DNA of 64,000 bases, from contig NZ_JAAATZ010000001.1 of the NCBI RefSeq assembly GCF_010119235.1, positions 1,890,501-1,954,500 on the forward strand. The letters run 5' to 3'. Every line of letters starts with the position of its first letter. The first letter of the stretch is position 1. The position numbers and the translations under genes are program-made. The notes beneath the pieces were generated by a model. It did not search any database, was not told the origin of the DNA, and worked only from the letters and a program-made list of their open reading frames with translations. Positions 45,024 to 55,656 of the stretch are shown here, in pieces. The DNA is from Flavobacterium phycosphaerae (lineage in GTDB: Bacteria > Bacteroidota > Bacteroidia > Flavobacteriales > Flavobacteriaceae).

Positions 45024-46987
45024 TTGAAATAAATAGTAAAAGAGGTTCCTTTATTTAGTTCGCTTTCGGTTTCTATTTTGCCGCCCATAGCTTCCACCTG
45101 ACTTTTGGTAATAAATAAGCCAATACCTTTTGAGTCGGGATTGCCATTGAAGGTTTTATACATACCGAATAATTTATCACCATTTTTGACCATGTCAATA
45201 CCAATACCGTTGTCTTTTATTTTCAGTGTTTTTGTTTTTCCGTCATAGGAAATAAAAACTTCCGGCTTTCGGTCGGGATGACTATAGCGTATGGCATTAG
45301 ATATAAAATTTAAAAGTATACTTTCAAGATAAGCTGTATTGTAATCTACCGCTATATCAGTGGCCACTTCGTTATGAATGACGGCTTCTTTTTTGACAAT
45401 TTGTTCGGTTAAAACCGTTTTGGCTTTTTCTATATAGTCATGAAGGTTTAAATGTTCAATGGTTAGATTAATGTTGGTTCTAATGCTCACTACTTCGTTT
45501 AAATTACTCATGGTTTCATTTAATGAAGCAGAGACTTTTTTCAGCAAACCAATCATTTCGTCTCGTTCTTCTTTGGTTTCGGCTGATTCTAAAAAGCTGG
45601 AAATGGTTTCAATATTGCTGGTGTGTGAGCGCAGATTGTGTGAAACGATATAGGAAAAATTTAATAGCCTTTTATTTTGTTCGGATACAATTTCAAAAGA
45701 TTGTTTCAATTCTTCCTCGGCTCTTTTCTTTTCGGTAATATCTTCTATAATGGCAATATTGTTGGTAGGCGTTCCATCAGATTTTGATAAGCGAGATACA
45801 ATAAGATTTCCCCAAACCGTTCTTCCGGTTTTGTGAATGTATCTTTTTTCAAGTGTAAATTCGTCTATGTTGCCGTCTTTTAGTTTTTCCATATAAAGAG
45901 CATCCTGAGCCAAATCATCGGGGTGAGTTATTTTTTGAAAATTAATTTTATTCAATTCTTTTTGATCATACCCTACTATCCGGCAAAATTCATCGTTTAC
46001 GGCTAAAAAATTTCCGGTATTCATTTCAACTCGGGCAATACCAACCGGAGCTTGCTCGAATATGGTTTTAAATTCGATTTCGCTGTGAAGTATTTTTTTC
46101 GCTTGCTCATAAATCTGCAATTGGAGTTTAGCTGGTTTTTTCATGATAGAAGCTACCCACAAACCACAGATTAAGGACAATAAAAAGCCTAAAACAATTG
46201 ATGTAGTTATTTGATAAAGCAAACCGTTTTTATCTTGGGCGATGAGATACAGTTTCCAGTCACCATCAGGAATGATAACGGTTTGATAGAATTTTTTGGA
46301 GAAATTTTCTTTTTTTGGAAGGAAAAATTCCTCTTTTTGGGTGTCCGGATTTACTTTTGAAAATTGAAAATAGTATTTACTGTCATCTATTGATTTTATT
46401 CCGGAAAGTTCCAACAAGGTATTCAGTTTAATAATTACGGCCGAAAACCCCCAGAATTTATTGTTTTTATAGACCGGTAATCTGCCTACTACACCAATTC
46501 CGCCTTGTTTTAGTTTTAAGGGTCCGGCAAAATAAATTAATTTGGTTTTAATCGATTTCAGCGCTTCTTCTTTCACTTTTGGCGCATTCAAAATATCGTA
46601 ATTCAAGGCTGCTTCATTGCCTTCTAATGGGTAAACATATTTAATCACTCCATTTGGTACCAATTGAACGGCATCAATACTGGCATTAGTGTTGACCAGT
46701 TTAGGCGCAATTTTATCAAAGTTTTCAGGGATCCCCTCATCGTTAATAGTCATGGCCAGTGTTAGGGTAGTAGTATAACTGTTTTTCAAGACTTGCTGAA
46801 AATTTTGATGTACTACATTGATAATGTTAGACATTTCCCGCTGCTGGTTTTCTTTAACAACCTTGTAACGCAAGCCCACAACAAAACTGAGTAATAGCAT
46901 CAAGGCCAAAAAAACAAGAGCACCTGTAGTGTTAGGTCTTGTTAAAAACCATTTCGAAAGTTTTATCCAAGTTCTTTTGAAACTCAT
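45020..46987 (-). CDS. PAS-domain sensor histidine kinase
   Basis: 655 residues from the ATG at 46987 (an upstream in-frame start adds 31 residues and no clear signal). Two transmembrane helices (about residues 20-40 and 265-290) flank a periplasmic sensor region, then a PAS/PAC domain (about 320-440) and a kinase core with the H-box SHNLRSH and an ATP-binding domain ending GIGLFITKSQVEAMGGKIE. The ligand is unknown. It overlaps the response regulator gene. Confidence 0.87.
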   Translation of the reverse strand: MSFKRTWIKLSKWFLTRPNTTGALVFLALMLLLSFVVGLRYKVVKENQQREMSNIINVVHQNFQQVLKNSYTTTLTLAMTINDEGIPENFDKIAPKLVNTNASIDAVQLVPNGVIKYVYPLEGNEAALNYDILNAPKVKEEALKSIKTKLIYFAGPLKLKQGGIGVVGRLPVYKNNKFWGFSAVIIKLNTLLELSGIKSIDDSKYYFQFSKVNPDTQKEEFFLPKKENFSKKFYQTVIIPDGDWKLYLIAQDKNGLLYQITTSIVLGFLLSLICGLWVASIMKKPAKLQLQIYEQAKKILHSEIEFKTIFEQAPVGIARVEMNTGNFLAVNDEFCRIVGYDQKELNKINFQKITHPDDLAQDALYMEKLKDGNIDEFTLEKRYIHKTGRTVWGNLIVSRLSKSDGTPTNNIAIIEDITEKKRAEEELKQSFEIVSEQNKRLLNFSYIVSHNLRSHTSNIETISSFLESAETKEERDEMIGLLKKVSASLNETMSNLNEVVSIRTNINLTIEHLNLHDYIEKAKTVLTEQIVKKEAVIHNEVATDIAVDYNTAYLESILLNFISNAIRYSHPDRKPEVFISYDGKTKTLKIKDNGIGIDMVKNGDKLFGMYKTFNGNPDSKGIGLFITKSQVEAMGGKIETESELNKGTSFTIYFK

Positions 46988-47269
46988 ATAGAAGTTGTTT
47001 CGGGTTAGTGGGGGAGTAATAGGTTCATAAAGATAATAAAAATATAATAATAGTAAAGGAATATAAATTTCAGAATTCACTTCCCAATACGCTCAATAGT
47101 CTACTTTTTATTCCTGTCAACTATATTTTTTTGAACGTTAGGGATTTACCGGTTGTTTTATTAAATGCATTTCTGATTTAATTGAGTCTGTTAAAATAAT
47201 CGAAATCGTTTTCGTAAGTTTTTACTTGTTACAGCTATGTTTTTTTCTTTTATCGTCTCAATTTTTTAG

Positions 47270-47277
47270 TACTTTTG
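47270..47277 (+). promoter_or_regulatory. Perfect TAnnTTTG promoter element
   Basis: TACTTTTG matches the Bacteroidota -7 consensus exactly. It is 8 bp before the ATG at 47286, so the transcript would be nearly leaderless, and supports that start over an earlier one at 47226. Confidence 0.5.
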
Positions 47278-47285
47278 GCCTCCAT

Positions 47286-47681
47286 ATGAGAATAGTTGCT
47301 TTTATAGGATACTTGTGTTTACTGCTTTGCGGCGGGAGTCATAATTTTTATGCCGATACGCAACCTAGTACTACATATATTTGTTCCCCTCAACAACTAT
47401 CAGAAGACCGTCAATTAAAATTCACAATTGATGACTCATTCAGTATCGTAATCGAAGATACAGATATTGATATTGAAGAAGAACACCTCAGTAGCGATGA
47501 GGCTAAAAAAGGAAATGATAGTAATTTTTTTGTTGGAAAGTACGGTTTGTATAAAAACGGATTGACAACATTTACTACTTATGTCCATTTAAATTACTAC
47601 AATAACGAGTTTGCCAGTCCGCACTTCTTTAGCGACAATTCAGCTCCGATTTACATCAAAAACAGAACGTTAAGAATTTGA
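47286..47681 (+). CDS. Small secreted protein of unknown function
   Basis: 131 residues from the ATG at 47286, preferred because a perfect promoter element lies just upstream and it yields the signal peptide MRIVAFIGYLCLLLCGGSHN. The mature protein is short and acidic (DDSFSIVIEDTDIDIEEEHL) with a tyrosine-rich end (FTTYVHLNYYNNEFASPHFF). No family is recognised. It lies 174 bp upstream of the efflux operon in the same direction, a place often held by a small regulator or a stress sensor. Confidence 0.55.
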   Translation: MRIVAFIGYLCLLLCGGSHNFYADTQPSTTYICSPQQLSEDRQLKFTIDDSFSIVIEDTDIDIEEEHLSSDEAKKGNDSNFFVGKYGLYKNGLTTFTTYVHLNYYNNEFASPHFFSDNSAPIYIKNRTLRI

Positions 47682-47854
47682 TTCCTGCTTAACTGTGGGT
47701 TACGGTCAGGCATGTTCTAACATGTCTTCACGGATATGCTGTAGCCTTTTCACTCTTGAATAACAATCTGGTTTGTCTTGATTGTTTTTATCATTTACAT
47801 CCAACAATTTCTGAATTCAACGCGTTTAATCGCTCCAATTTCATTTAAAAAACC

Positions 47855-48937
47855 ATGAAGAGAAATGTTCTATTCGCGGGCTGTATTGCCCTGTTGTGCC
47901 TAACAAGCTGCACCACTAAAAAAGAAGAAAAAGAGGAAACCGGTAAATTTACCGTAACCAATGCCGCAGTAATTGACACTTCCTTTACCAAGGAGTATGT
48001 TTCACAGATTCGTTCCGTGCGCAACATCGAAATCCGTGCGCAGGAAAAAGGATACCTGCAAAATATTTATGTTGATGAAGGGCAGTATGTAAAAGCCGGA
48101 CAGGTGCTGTTCCGCATCATGCCGCAATTGTATGAAGCCGAATTGCAAAAAGCCGAAGCTGAAGCCAAAGCCGCTTCTATCGAATGGCAAAACGCGAAAA
48201 CATTAGCCGACAAAAATGTAGTGTCTAAAAACGAACAAGCTATGGCACTAGCCAAACTAGAGCAAGCCAAAGCCGAGGTAGCCATGGCAAAATTACACTT
48301 GTCTTTTACCGAAATCAGAGCCCCATTTGCCGGAACCATTGACCGTATTCCTAAAAAGTTGGGAAGTCTTATTGATGAAGGTGAATTATTGACGAGCCTT
48401 TCAGATAACAGCCAAATGTATTCTTATTTCAATGTGTCTGAGCCTGAATATTTGCAATACCAAACCAATGTGAAAAGCCGTGGTGACAGCGAGGTAAGTT
48501 TGATTTTAGCCAATGGCGATCGTTTAAAATACAAAGGGAAAGTTGAAGTTATCGAAAGTGAGTTTGATCCTGAAACCGGTAATATTGCCTTCCGTGCTAA
48601 ATTTCCAAACAACGACAAGCTTTTAAGAAATGGTGAAACCGGTAAAGTGGAAATGACATTGCCAGTGAAAAATGCCTTGATTATTCCGCAAAAAGCTACT
48701 TACGAAATACAGGATAAAATGTATGTTTTTGTGGTAGACAGCAACAATAAACTCAAATCAAGAGAATTTGAAATTATAGGTGAATTGCCCGATTTGTATG
48801 TGGTGAAAAAAGGACTTGCAGCCAACGAAAAAGTATTGTTGGAAGGGGTTCAAAAAGCAAAAGACGACGAGAAGATAACCTATGTGTATCAAAAACCTGA
48901 AGAGGTTATCGCCAATCTGAAACTAAAAGCGGAGTAA
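47855..48937 (+). CDS. RND efflux periplasmic adaptor (membrane fusion) lipoprotein
   Basis: 360 residues with lipobox LLCLTSC (Cys15), a coiled hairpin region (about 95-160, IRAQEKGYLQNIYVDEGQYV to KNEQAMALAKLEQAKAEVAM) and a beta-barrel domain of the HlyD/AcrA type. It links the inner-membrane pump at 48958 to the outer-membrane channel at 52118. The three genes are closely packed, so this is a complete tripartite exporter. The substrates are unknown. Confidence 0.92.
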   Translation: MKRNVLFAGCIALLCLTSCTTKKEEKEETGKFTVTNAAVIDTSFTKEYVSQIRSVRNIEIRAQEKGYLQNIYVDEGQYVKAGQVLFRIMPQLYEAELQKAEAEAKAASIEWQNAKTLADKNVVSKNEQAMALAKLEQAKAEVAMAKLHLSFTEIRAPFAGTIDRIPKKLGSLIDEGELLTSLSDNSQMYSYFNVSEPEYLQYQTNVKSRGDSEVSLILANGDRLKYKGKVEVIESEFDPETGNIAFRAKFPNNDKLLRNGETGKVEMTLPVKNALIIPQKATYEIQDKMYVFVVDSNNKLKSREFEIIGELPDLYVVKKGLAANEKVLLEGVQKAKDDEKITYVYQKPEEVIANLKLKAE

Positions 48938-48957
48938 CCCTAAATCAAAAAAAGACA

Positions 48958-51900
48958 ATGTTTAGCAGATTCATACAACGACCGGTATTATCTATAGTAA
49001 TATCGCTCATCATAGTATTTCTTGGGGCACTGGCGCTTATCTCGCTGCCGGTTACGCAATTCCCAAGTATATCGCCTCCCAAAGTAAACGTAACCGTTGA
49101 ATACCCGGGAGCCAATAACGAATTAATGATTAAATCGGCCATCCTACCGCTTGAAAGAGCGTTGAATGGAGTACCCGGTATGAAATATATGGCGTCCGAT
49201 GCCGGTAATGACGGAGAAGGAACCATTCAAATTGTGTTCAATTTAGGAACCGACCCTAACCAAGCTTCACTTAACGTACAAAACCGTGTAGCTTCGGTAG
49301 TAAATAAATTGCCGCCTTTGGTAGTGCGTGAAGGAGTAAAGATTACGCGTGAGGAATCCAATATGTTGATGTACATTAATTTGTACAGTACAGATAAAAA
49401 CACCGACCAAAAATTCCTGTTCAACTTTGCCGATATCAATATTCTTTCAGAATTAAAAAGAGTTGACGGAGTTGGGGTTGCCGATATCTTAGGAAACCGC
49501 GAATATGCCATGCGTATTTGGTTAAAACCCGACAGAATGTTGGCTTATAAAATCTCAGCCGATGAGGTAATGGAAGCGTTGGCACAACAAAGTTTAGAAG
49601 CTTCACCGGGAAAAACCGGAGAGAGTTCCGGAAAACGTTCACAAGCTTTTGAATATGTTTTGAAATATTCAGGAAGATATACCACTAAAGAACAATACGA
49701 AAATATTATCCTGAGATCTAGTGCCGATGGCGAAATGCTGCGCCTGAAAGATGTTGCCAATGTTGAGTTTGGTAGCTCGATGTATGATATTTATTCGAAC
49801 TTGAACGGAAAACCATCAGCGGCTATCGTATTAAAACAATCTTACGGTAGTAATGCCAGTCAGGTAATCAAAGATGTAAAAGCCAAACTGAAAGAAATCA
49901 AAGCCAGCTCGTTCCCTAAAGGAATGGATTATGAAATCAGTTATGACGTTTCTAAATTCTTAGATGCTTCTATCGAAAAAGTAATTCACACGCTAATTGA
50001 AGCCTTTATCTTGGTAGGATTAGTGGTGTTCTTATTCCTTGGCGATTGGCGCTCAACCTTAATTCCGGCTATTGCAGTTCCCGTGTCGCTTATCGGTACC
50101 TTTATCTTCATGCAATATTTTGGTATTACCTTAAACTTAATCACCTTGTTTGCATTAGTATTGGCCATTGGTATTGTGGTAGATAATGCGATAGTCGTCA
50201 TCGAGGCGGTCCATGCTAAGATGGAAACCAAGCACCTCTCGGCACGTAAAGCCACCAAAGAAGCAATGCATGAAGTAAGCGGAGCTATTATTGCTATCAC
50301 TTTTGTAATGGCTGCGGTGTTTATTCCGGTGGCGTTCATGTCAGGACCGGTGGGTATTTTCTACCGACAGTTCTCTATTACGATGGCTACTTCAATTGTA
50401 CTATCCGGTTTGATAGCCTTAACACTGACACCGGCGCTTTGTGCTATGATGCTCAAAAATACACACGGCCAACCTAAAAAGAAAACACCGGTTAACCGCA
50501 TAGTAGAAGGATTTAACAACTGGTTTGGTGGTGTTTCTAATCGATACCGAAACTTATTGGTACGTATTGTAAACCGAAGAACTATTACATTCGGTATGTT
50601 GATTGGGTTCTGTATTGGGACTTACTTGTTGAGTAGCAGCGTGCCTTCCGGGTTTATCCCAAATGAGGATCAAGGAATGTTCTATGCGGTAATCCAAACC
50701 CCACCGGGATCTACTTTGGAACGAACCAATCAAATTTCTGAAAGGTTGCAAAAAATTGCCGAAGATATTCCCGGTGTACAATCGGTGTCGTCTTTGGCGG
50801 GATATGAAATCCTTACCGAAGGTACCGGAGCGAACTCAGGAACCTGTCTTATCAACCTGAAAAGTTGGGAAGACCGTTCACATTCTTGCCAGGAAATCAT
50901 GAAAGAACTCGAAGAAAAGTCTAGAGATATTTCAGGTGCTACGACTGAATTCTTTCAACCACCGGCCGTACCGGGCTATGGAGCGGCTGGAGGGTTCGAA
51001 CTCCGATTGTTAGATAAAACCGGAACGGGTGACTACAAGAAGATGGAAGCGGTGAGTAATGACTTTGTGAAAGAACTGAATAAGCGTCCGGAATTGTCTT
51101 CGGTGTTTACTTTCTTTAGCGCCAGTTTCCCGCAATACATGCTGAATATTGATAATGATTTGGCTCAACAAAAAGGAGTCACTATCGAAAATGCGACGAA
51201 TACATTGTCAACACTTATCGGTAGTAATTACGAAATCAGTTTTATCAAGTACGGACGTCAGTATAAAGTAATGGTGCAGGCTGCTCCCGAGTATCGTGCA
51301 TTGCCTGAGGATATTTTGAAGTTGTATGTAAAAAACAATCGTGACGAAATGGTACCCTTCTCTGCTTTTATGAAAATGGATAAAGTATACGGATTGTCGG
51401 AGATTACAAGACAAAATATGTACACTGCATCAGAAATCAGCGGACAATCGGCCAATGGGTACAGTAGTGGAGAAGCTATTAACACCATTAATGAAGTAGC
51501 CGCAAAATCGCTTCCGCGTGGGTATGCCATCGACTGGGCAGGTATTTCTAAAGATGAGGTGGCGCGTGGTAACGAGGCTATTTATATTTTCTTGATTTGT
51601 TTGGGATTTGTTTACTTAATTCTGGCCGCTCAATACGAAAGCTTTATACTCCCGTTTGTGGTAATTCTTTCCCTGGTAGTGGGTGTCTTCGGAGCGTTCT
51701 TATTCCTGAAATTATTTGGGTTGGAAAACAACATCTATGCTCAGGTAGCCATGGTAATGCTTATCGGATTGTTGGGTAAAAATGCCGTTTTAATTGTAGA
51801 GTTTGCGGCTCAAAAACATTCCCAAGGCGAATCAGTGCTTGATGCCGCTATCGAAGGTTCTGCGGTTCGTTTCCGTCCTATCTTGATGACTTCTTTTGCT

Positions 51901-52125
51901 TTCATTGCCGGATTGATTCCGCTGGTGTTTGCCTCAGGACCCGGTGCTGTCGGGAACCGTACTATTGGTTCAGCTTCAGCCGGAGGAATGTTGCTCGGAA
52001 CTGTATTTGGAGTATTGCTGATACCGGGATTGTATTATGTATTTGGTCGCATATCCGAAAAAACCAAGTTTGTCAAAAAAGAAGACGAAAATCCATTAAC
52101 CGAAGAAATAGAAAACAATGTATAA
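48958..52125 (+). CDS. RND family efflux pump, inner-membrane transporter
   Basis: 1055 residues, the usual size of HAE1-type pumps. It starts MFSRFIQRPVLSIVISLIIV and has twelve transmembrane helices in two repeats, with the proton-relay aspartates in TM4 (AIGIVVDNAIVVIEAV) and LLGKNAVLIVEF in TM10. It exports drugs, bile salts or similar compounds, driven by the proton gradient. It lies 20 bp downstream of the adaptor and overlaps the outer-membrane factor by 8 bp. Confidence 0.93.
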   Translation: MFSRFIQRPVLSIVISLIIVFLGALALISLPVTQFPSISPPKVNVTVEYPGANNELMIKSAILPLERALNGVPGMKYMASDAGNDGEGTIQIVFNLGTDPNQASLNVQNRVASVVNKLPPLVVREGVKITREESNMLMYINLYSTDKNTDQKFLFNFADINILSELKRVDGVGVADILGNREYAMRIWLKPDRMLAYKISADEVMEALAQQSLEASPGKTGESSGKRSQAFEYVLKYSGRYTTKEQYENIILRSSADGEMLRLKDVANVEFGSSMYDIYSNLNGKPSAAIVLKQSYGSNASQVIKDVKAKLKEIKASSFPKGMDYEISYDVSKFLDASIEKVIHTLIEAFILVGLVVFLFLGDWRSTLIPAIAVPVSLIGTFIFMQYFGITLNLITLFALVLAIGIVVDNAIVVIEAVHAKMETKHLSARKATKEAMHEVSGAIIAITFVMAAVFIPVAFMSGPVGIFYRQFSITMATSIVLSGLIALTLTPALCAMMLKNTHGQPKKKTPVNRIVEGFNNWFGGVSNRYRNLLVRIVNRRTITFGMLIGFCIGTYLLSSSVPSGFIPNEDQGMFYAVIQTPPGSTLERTNQISERLQKIAEDIPGVQSVSSLAGYEILTEGTGANSGTCLINLKSWEDRSHSCQEIMKELEEKSRDISGATTEFFQPPAVPGYGAAGGFELRLLDKTGTGDYKKMEAVSNDFVKELNKRPELSSVFTFFSASFPQYMLNIDNDLAQQKGVTIENATNTLSTLIGSNYEISFIKYGRQYKVMVQAAPEYRALPEDILKLYVKNNRDEMVPFSAFMKMDKVYGLSEITRQNMYTASEISGQSANGYSSGEAINTINEVAAKSLPRGYAIDWAGISKDEVARGNEAIYIFLICLGFVYLILAAQYESFILPFVVILSLVVGVFGAFLFLKLFGLENNIYAQVAMVMLIGLLGKNAVLIVEFAAQKHSQGESVLDAAIEGSAVRFRPILMTSFAFIAGLIPLVFASGPGAVGNRTIGSASAGGMLLGTVFGVLLIPGLYYVFGRISEKTKFVKKEDENPLTEEIENNV

Positions 52126-53557
52126 ATTCAAAATCTATCAATATCTTATCCCGCTGGGCCTTTGCCTAGCGGTGGTAAGTTGTAAAACACCAGCGATAAC
52201 GCCATCCCAAGCGACGGCAGCTGTACCCGATTCCTTTGGGGCTATTGCTGCAAAAGATACCACCAATATGGCCACACTACCGTGGAAAACGTATTTCAAA
52301 GATCCTAATTTGGTAGCTTTAATTGATACTGCTATAAAGAACAATCAGGAGGTAATGATTACGTTGCAGGAAATTGAAATTGCTAAAAACGACATCCGCT
52401 TACGAAAAGGAGCTTTGTTGCCTACCGTAGGGGTGAAAGCCGGAACCGGAGTGGAAAAAGTAGGACGCTATACCAGCCAAGGAGCCGGAGATGCTTCAAC
52501 CGAAATTGAACCGGGTAAAGAAATGCCCGACCCATTAACCGATATTACTTTAGCAGCCTATGCCAACTGGGAAGTTGATGTTTGGAAAAAACTTCACAAT
52601 GCCAAGAAAGCTGCTGTAAGTCGGTATTTGTCTACTATTGAAGGGAAGAACTTTGTGTTGACCAACTTAGTGGCTGAGGTAGCCGATTCGTATTACGAGT
52701 TGTTGGCTTTAGACAGTCAGTTGGCCATCATCAGACAAAATATTCAATTGCAAACTAATGCTTTGGAGGTGGTAAAAGTGCAAAAAGAAGCCGCTCGTGC
52801 TACCGAATTGGCCGTGCAAAAATTCCAAGCCGAAGTATTGGCCTCACAGAGTATGGAGTTTGAAACCTTGCAAAAAATTAAAGAAACGGAAAACAAAATC
52901 AACTACTTGTTAGGACGTTATCCGCAGGAAATTAAAAGAGACAACAGCGACTTCTTAAGTTTGTTGCCTTCAGAGGTGAAATCAGGGATTCCTTCGCAAT
53001 TGTTGGCCAATCGTCCGGATGTGAAACAAGCTGAAATGGAATTGGCAGCGGCTAAGTTGGATGTAAAAGTGGCGCGTGCCGAGTTTTATCCGTCTTTAGG
53101 AATTTCGGCTTCGTATGGGTTGCAGGCTTTTAAAGCATCGTATTTGTTTAAGACACCCGAGTCGGTATTGTACTCGTTGGCCGGTGATATTGCGGCACCT
53201 TTAATTAACCGAAATGCCATTAAAGCAGAATTTGCCAGTGCCAATGCCCGACAACTTCAGGCGTTGTATAATTACGACCGTACCATTTTGAATGCTTATG
53301 TTGAAGTGTCTAATCAGCTTTCTAACATCAGTAACTTGGATAAAAGTTATGCCTTGAAAGCAAAACAAGTTGAGGCTTTAAACCGCTCAATTGAAGTGGC
53401 CAATGATTTATTCCGCTCAGCCCGTGCCGATTACTTTGAAGTGTTGATGACACAACGCGATGCCCTCGAATCAAAATTGGAGTTAATTGAAACCAAAAAA
53501 GCACAGCTCAATGCTGCTGTTCACGTTTACCGCGACTTAGGTGGCGGATGGAAATAA
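52118..53557 (+). CDS. TolC-like outer-membrane factor lipoprotein
   Basis: 479 residues with lipobox AVVSC (Cys22) and the long alpha-helical repeats of the TolC/NodT family (QEIEIAKNDIRLRKGALLPT, then AEMELAAAKLDVKVARAEFY). It forms the outer-membrane exit duct of the RND pump encoded just upstream. The gene ends with a strong terminator at 53592-53620. Confidence 0.92.
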   Translation: MYKFKIYQYLIPLGLCLAVVSCKTPAITPSQATAAVPDSFGAIAAKDTTNMATLPWKTYFKDPNLVALIDTAIKNNQEVMITLQEIEIAKNDIRLRKGALLPTVGVKAGTGVEKVGRYTSQGAGDASTEIEPGKEMPDPLTDITLAAYANWEVDVWKKLHNAKKAAVSRYLSTIEGKNFVLTNLVAEVADSYYELLALDSQLAIIRQNIQLQTNALEVVKVQKEAARATELAVQKFQAEVLASQSMEFETLQKIKETENKINYLLGRYPQEIKRDNSDFLSLLPSEVKSGIPSQLLANRPDVKQAEMELAAAKLDVKVARAEFYPSLGISASYGLQAFKASYLFKTPESVLYSLAGDIAAPLINRNAIKAEFASANARQLQALYNYDRTILNAYVEVSNQLSNISNLDKSYALKAKQVEALNRSIEVANDLFRSARADYFEVLMTQRDALESKLELIETKKAQLNAAVHVYRDLGGGWK

Positions 53558-53591
53558 TTTAATTTGGGTTAAATTATGATTAGTTGAAAAG

Positions 53592-53620
53592 AGTCGCTCA
53601 GCAATGAGCGGCTTTTTTTT
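53592..53620 (+). terminator. Terminator of the RND operon
   Basis: A hairpin with GTCGCTCA paired with TGAGCGGC (loop GCAA) is followed by T8. It lies 34 bp after the outer-membrane factor stop. Confidence 0.88.
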
Positions 53621-53665
53621 GTGCATTCTAAAGAGTTACAATTTTACCGGCTAGGCGAGGAGGTC

Positions 53666-54088
53666 TTAGGTTGCTTCACTTCCGTAGCGTATGGCGGCTT
53701 CAAGCACCTCAAGGTTTATATCTTTCAGCGCTTTAAACTTAATGCAATACCCGCTCACACTGGCTTTGCCCAGTTGCTTTCCGAAAGTTTGAGCCAAATA
53801 GTTTTTGTCTTCAAGACCAATTATATAAACCGAGATTCCGGTAGTGTTGGCACTGAGGCCTATTTTATAAAATGCTCTGGTTTTTCCACCGGCATAGTGT
53901 AGGGTTTGCTGTCCGTAGCCAATATTGGGATTGGAAACCGTTTTACCATTATCATCTTTACCATCCAAAAACCATACTTGGCAGTTTGGCATTAGTTTCA
54001 AGATGAGGTGATGCAGGGTTTGCATATCGCCCCGTTTGGGTTCGGACTGACTGTTGAGGTAGGTCTCAATTTGTTCTTGTACATTCAT
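53666..54088 (-). CDS. DUF1801-family protein
   Basis: 140 residues matching DUF1801: an N-terminal helix pair, the central strand region (NIGYGQQTLHYAGGKTRAFY) and a C-terminal ALKDINLEVLEAAIRYGSEA. The fold resembles YdhG/phosphorylated-carbohydrate binding proteins; no catalytic role is known. The gene stands alone between the RND operon terminator and mnmE. Confidence 0.78.
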   Translation of the reverse strand: MNVQEQIETYLNSQSEPKRGDMQTLHHLILKLMPNCQVWFLDGKDDNGKTVSNPNIGYGQQTLHYAGGKTRAFYKIGLSANTTGISVYIIGLEDKNYLAQTFGKQLGKASVSGYCIKFKALKDINLEVLEAAIRYGSEAT

Positions 54089-54210
54089 ATCAACTAATTA
54101 GGGTACATACTTTAGTGACATTATTATCACCAAAAGACGTCTAAAGATAGTAAAAATTTGAACTGGGTAGGTTACCGACCAGGTAATACAAAACCGCCGG
54201 TGTTGGTAAG

Positions 54211-55608
54211 TTATTTCCCGATACAAAAGTTGGCAAAAATGTTACCCAGTAACTCATCGTTGGTCACTTCTCCGGTAATTTCGCCAAAGTAATACAAGGC
54301 TTGTTTGATGTCGATAGCCATTAAGTCAGATGACAGGTTGCTGTCTAGTCCGAAGCGTACTTTTTGTATTTCTTCCAAGGCTTTTAACAACGAATCATAA
54401 TGGCGGGTGTTGGTTACTATGGTTTCGTTATTGCGCAAGGCTCCGGTATTTACAAAGGAAAGGAGTTGGTTTTTTAACTCGTCAATCCCTCTTTTTTCTT
54501 TGGCCGAGAGCAATAAGATGTTGGGGATATTGGTTTTCAAATTGGTTACTTGAGCTTCCGATAATTTATCGGCTTTGTTGCCAAGTACCACTAAAGTTTT
54601 CAAAGGGAACTGGTTTTTTATTTTTTCCAATTCTACTTGCACTTCTTTCAGGTTTTCATTGTCTAAAGCCAGTTGTGAGCTGTCAATCAGGTAAATAATG
54701 ACCTGTGCTTGTTCAATTTTTTCAAAAGTTTTTTTGATACCAATGCTTTCTACCACGTCTTTGGTTTCGCGGATGCCGGCAGTATCTATAAAACGAAAAC
54801 CAATGCCGTTGATGACCAACTCGTCTTCAATGGTATCTCTGGTTGTTCCGGCAATTTCTGAAACTATGGCGCGTTCTTCGTTAAGTAATGCATTGAGCAA
54901 AGTAGATTTTCCCACATTGGGCTCGCCCACAATAGCTACGGGAATTCCGTTTTTAATGACGTTACCCACGGCAAAAGAATCAATCAATCGTTTTAAAACA
55001 AATTCAATGCGGCTAAGCAGTTCCCTAAATTGGGTGCGGTCAGCAAACTCAACATCTTCTTCGGCAAAGTCTAATTCTAATTCTATTAGGGAAGCAAAAT
55101 TCAATAGTTCTTCTCTGAGTTTGGCAATTTCATTACTAAAACCACCGCGCATTTGCTGCATGGCAATCTGGTGACTGGCCTCGTTATCCGAAGCAATCAA
55201 GTCGGCCACAGCTTCGGCTTGCGACAAATCGAGTTTGCCGTTTAAGAAAGCTCTTAAGGTAAATTCACCGGCTTGAGCCATACGACAGCCTTTGCGCAAC
55301 AACAACTGTATGATTTGTTGCTGAATGTAGGCCGACCCGTGGCATGAAATTTCAATCACATCTTCTCCGGTATACGAATGCGGATTTTTGAAAACAGACA
55401 CCAGCACTTGGTCATACACTTTGCCGTCTTCAACTATGTGCCCTAAGTGAATGGTATGCGTTTTTTGTTTGCTGATGGCCTTTCCTGAAACCGATTGAAA
55501 AACCTGTTCGGCTATAGGCAAAGCAGCTACCCCCGAAATTCGAATGACCGCAATGGCACCGGCACCCGAAGGTGAGGCTAGTGCCACGATAGTTTCCTGT
55601 GAAATCAT
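54211..55608 (-). CDS. mnmE: tRNA modification GTPase MnmE (TrmE)
   Basis: 465 residues, the normal length. The N-terminal folate-binding domain is followed by the helical region and the G domain (GEPNVGKSTLLNALL, DTAGIRET, NKAD), ending with the conserved C-terminal FCIGK, whose cysteine is needed for activity. It works with MnmG to modify uridine 34 in tRNA. It is a core gene and shows no sign of transfer. Confidence 0.96.
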   Translation of the reverse strand: MISQETIVALASPSGAGAIAVIRISGVAALPIAEQVFQSVSGKAISKQKTHTIHLGHIVEDGKVYDQVLVSVFKNPHSYTGEDVIEISCHGSAYIQQQIIQLLLRKGCRMAQAGEFTLRAFLNGKLDLSQAEAVADLIASDNEASHQIAMQQMRGGFSNEIAKLREELLNFASLIELELDFAEEDVEFADRTQFRELLSRIEFVLKRLIDSFAVGNVIKNGIPVAIVGEPNVGKSTLLNALLNEERAIVSEIAGTTRDTIEDELVINGIGFRFIDTAGIRETKDVVESIGIKKTFEKIEQAQVIIYLIDSSQLALDNENLKEVQVELEKIKNQFPLKTLVVLGNKADKLSEAQVTNLKTNIPNILLLSAKEKRGIDELKNQLLSFVNTGALRNNETIVTNTRHYDSLLKALEEIQKVRFGLDSNLSSDLMAIDIKQALYYFGEITGEVTNDELLGNIFANFCIGK

Positions 55609-55656
55609 TTGTTACGCATTTGGGGCAAAGATACTAAATCTATAAAAGCTATTTTG